NCBI GenBank assembly: GCA_036897485.1
Contig: JAYMTF010000475.1
Location: 1-35,637 of the forward strand
Reading direction: 5' to 3'
From: Pelargonium nanum
Taxonomy: Eukaryota > Streptophyta > Magnoliopsida > Geraniales > Geraniaceae
Length of the DNA stretch: 35,637 nt
The position numbers and the translations under genes are program-made. The number at the start of each line of letters is the position of its first letter. Position 1 is the stretch's first letter. This document shows, piece by piece, positions 34,830-35,637 of the stretch. A model generated the notes under the pieces. That model did not search any database, had not been told where the DNA came from, and saw only the letters and a list, made by a program, of their open reading frames with translations.

Positions 34830-35637
34830 TGTTGATGCCAATGCATGAACTGATCATAATGTTTCTTTTAACGCAAAAATTAATATTTTATTACTTAAAA
34901 CTAAACTATGACAAAAACTACATAGAATTCAAATCATCTATACCTAACACAAAGACCGAAAATCTAAATAACTCGTAGGCCATTCATTTTGCATACCAGC
35001 CCGAAAATATAAAATTAACATGAGGCATAATAGTTGAAACATCGTGAATAATCAAACTGAAAACACTAAAATTCTCTCTATCAGTCTCAATAATCAAGTT
35101 GAAAGCATTGAAATTCTTCCCTCCAGCTTGAATAACCAACAACTGACAACGGTTACACTTGAAGTTCAAGCAGACCACGTGGAGTGCTCTACCAAATCAT
35201 CACCTTCCAAGCCACCTTCTCTTCCTCTGCAATCGGCTCGTGCTGTCCTGTGCGTATACCAACCAAAAAACATGTCACGAATCTACGCCGTCACTCTGCA
35301 AACCTTAACAAAATTTTAATTTGCTATTAAAACAAGAGCTCGTTGTCTGAACTAAAAAGCCCACAATTTGCTAATTTAAATTTCTTAGGGCATCCACAAT
35401 GGTTAACCTCTAAAAGATTAATACATGTGGGTCCCATCATTGACACATAATCTAATTACAATGAGTATGATATACTATACAATGGATTAAGGCCTTGTTT
35501 GGTAACACTAGTAAACCTTCAAAAGTTCTTACACATCAAATAATGAAACAATGCCACATAATCAAATGTTAAAGACAAAAGCTAGACACATTGGTTGCTT
35601 TCACCTAGCTTTTGGATGACTTGTGTAATGATGGTGA
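34830..35637. other. Right-end region without an assigned gene
   Basis: AT-rich sequence right of the Mutator-like element. It contains an unassigned open frame at 35044-35319 (91 codons plus stop) whose first half is made of tandem 42-bp units. A GGCCTTGTTTGGTAACACTA string near 35490 resembles one near 13490 (GCTTATTTGGTAACACTA) and may be a transposon end. No protein family is recognised. Confidence 0.4.
35047..35135 (+). repeat. 42-bp tandem repeat, two full units plus a part
   Basis: Two adjacent 42-bp units begin AATAATCAA at 35047 and 35089, with a third start (AATAACCAA) at 35131. In the open + frame they encode similar 14-residue units (NNQTENTKILSISL, then NNQVESIEILPSSL, then NNQ..). 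On the minus strand the same repeat is also open over 34984-35178. Whether either strand is expressed is unknown. Confidence 0.6.

Noticed and set aside
1-35637. CRISPR arrays, phage or bacterial operons, and virus-derived genes
   Set aside because: No regular repeat-spacer array, no polycistronic prokaryotic gene layout and no viral protein motifs were seen; the window is plant nuclear DNA.

Overview
The window is nuclear DNA from a flowering plant, most likely a eudicot. The evidence is: intron-rich genes with GT..AG junctions in AT-rich introns; seven protein families with clear plant versions; Stowaway-, Mutator- and hAT-like element remnants; and a nuclear copy of chloroplast DNA. The species cannot be named from sequence alone. 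I rebuilt the coding models by hand by joining exons so that the reading frame and the conserved protein sequence continue across each junction. All seven exon sums are divisible by three.

Layout, left to right: (1) 1-5120, plus strand: the 3' part of a SANT/Myb-like plant nuclear protein gene (DUF3755 type), with three tandem ~145-bp repeats in intron 1. (2) 5608-9120, minus: a small one-pass membrane/coiled-coil protein that appears to be split by a 3.2-kb intron full of repeats. It is convergent with gene 1. (3) ~9405-9905: a nuclear plastid insertion carrying decayed trnV-GAC and the 5' end of the 16S rRNA gene. (4) 10263-11370, minus: a VIP1-like (group I) bZIP relative whose zipper reads intact but whose DNA-binding basic region sits out of frame and must be skipped by splicing. 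(5) 12644-15040, minus: a DOMON + cytochrome b561 transmembrane electron carrier. (6) 17439-24507, plus: an auxilin-like J-domain protein for clathrin uncoating. (7) 25588-29615, minus: an RPA-interacting protein. (8) 30321-33221, minus: glyoxylate/succinic semialdehyde reductase GLYR1. (9) 33407-34820: a complete non-autonomous Mutator-like element with ~130-bp terminal inverted repeats and a perfect 9-bp target duplication, 186 bp upstream of the GLYR1 start codon. (10) 34830-35637: no recognised gene, but a 42-bp tandem repeat sits inside an unassigned open frame.

The genes do not form a pathway. They are independent housekeeping or regulatory genes (chromatin, vesicle traffic, DNA replication/repair, redox and aldehyde detoxification), as expected for a plant chromosome arm. 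The most unusual signals are the bZIP relative without its basic region, the plastid insertion, the Mutator-like element in the GLYR1 upstream region, and a 46-bp tandem duplication across the stop codon of the RPA-interacting protein gene.
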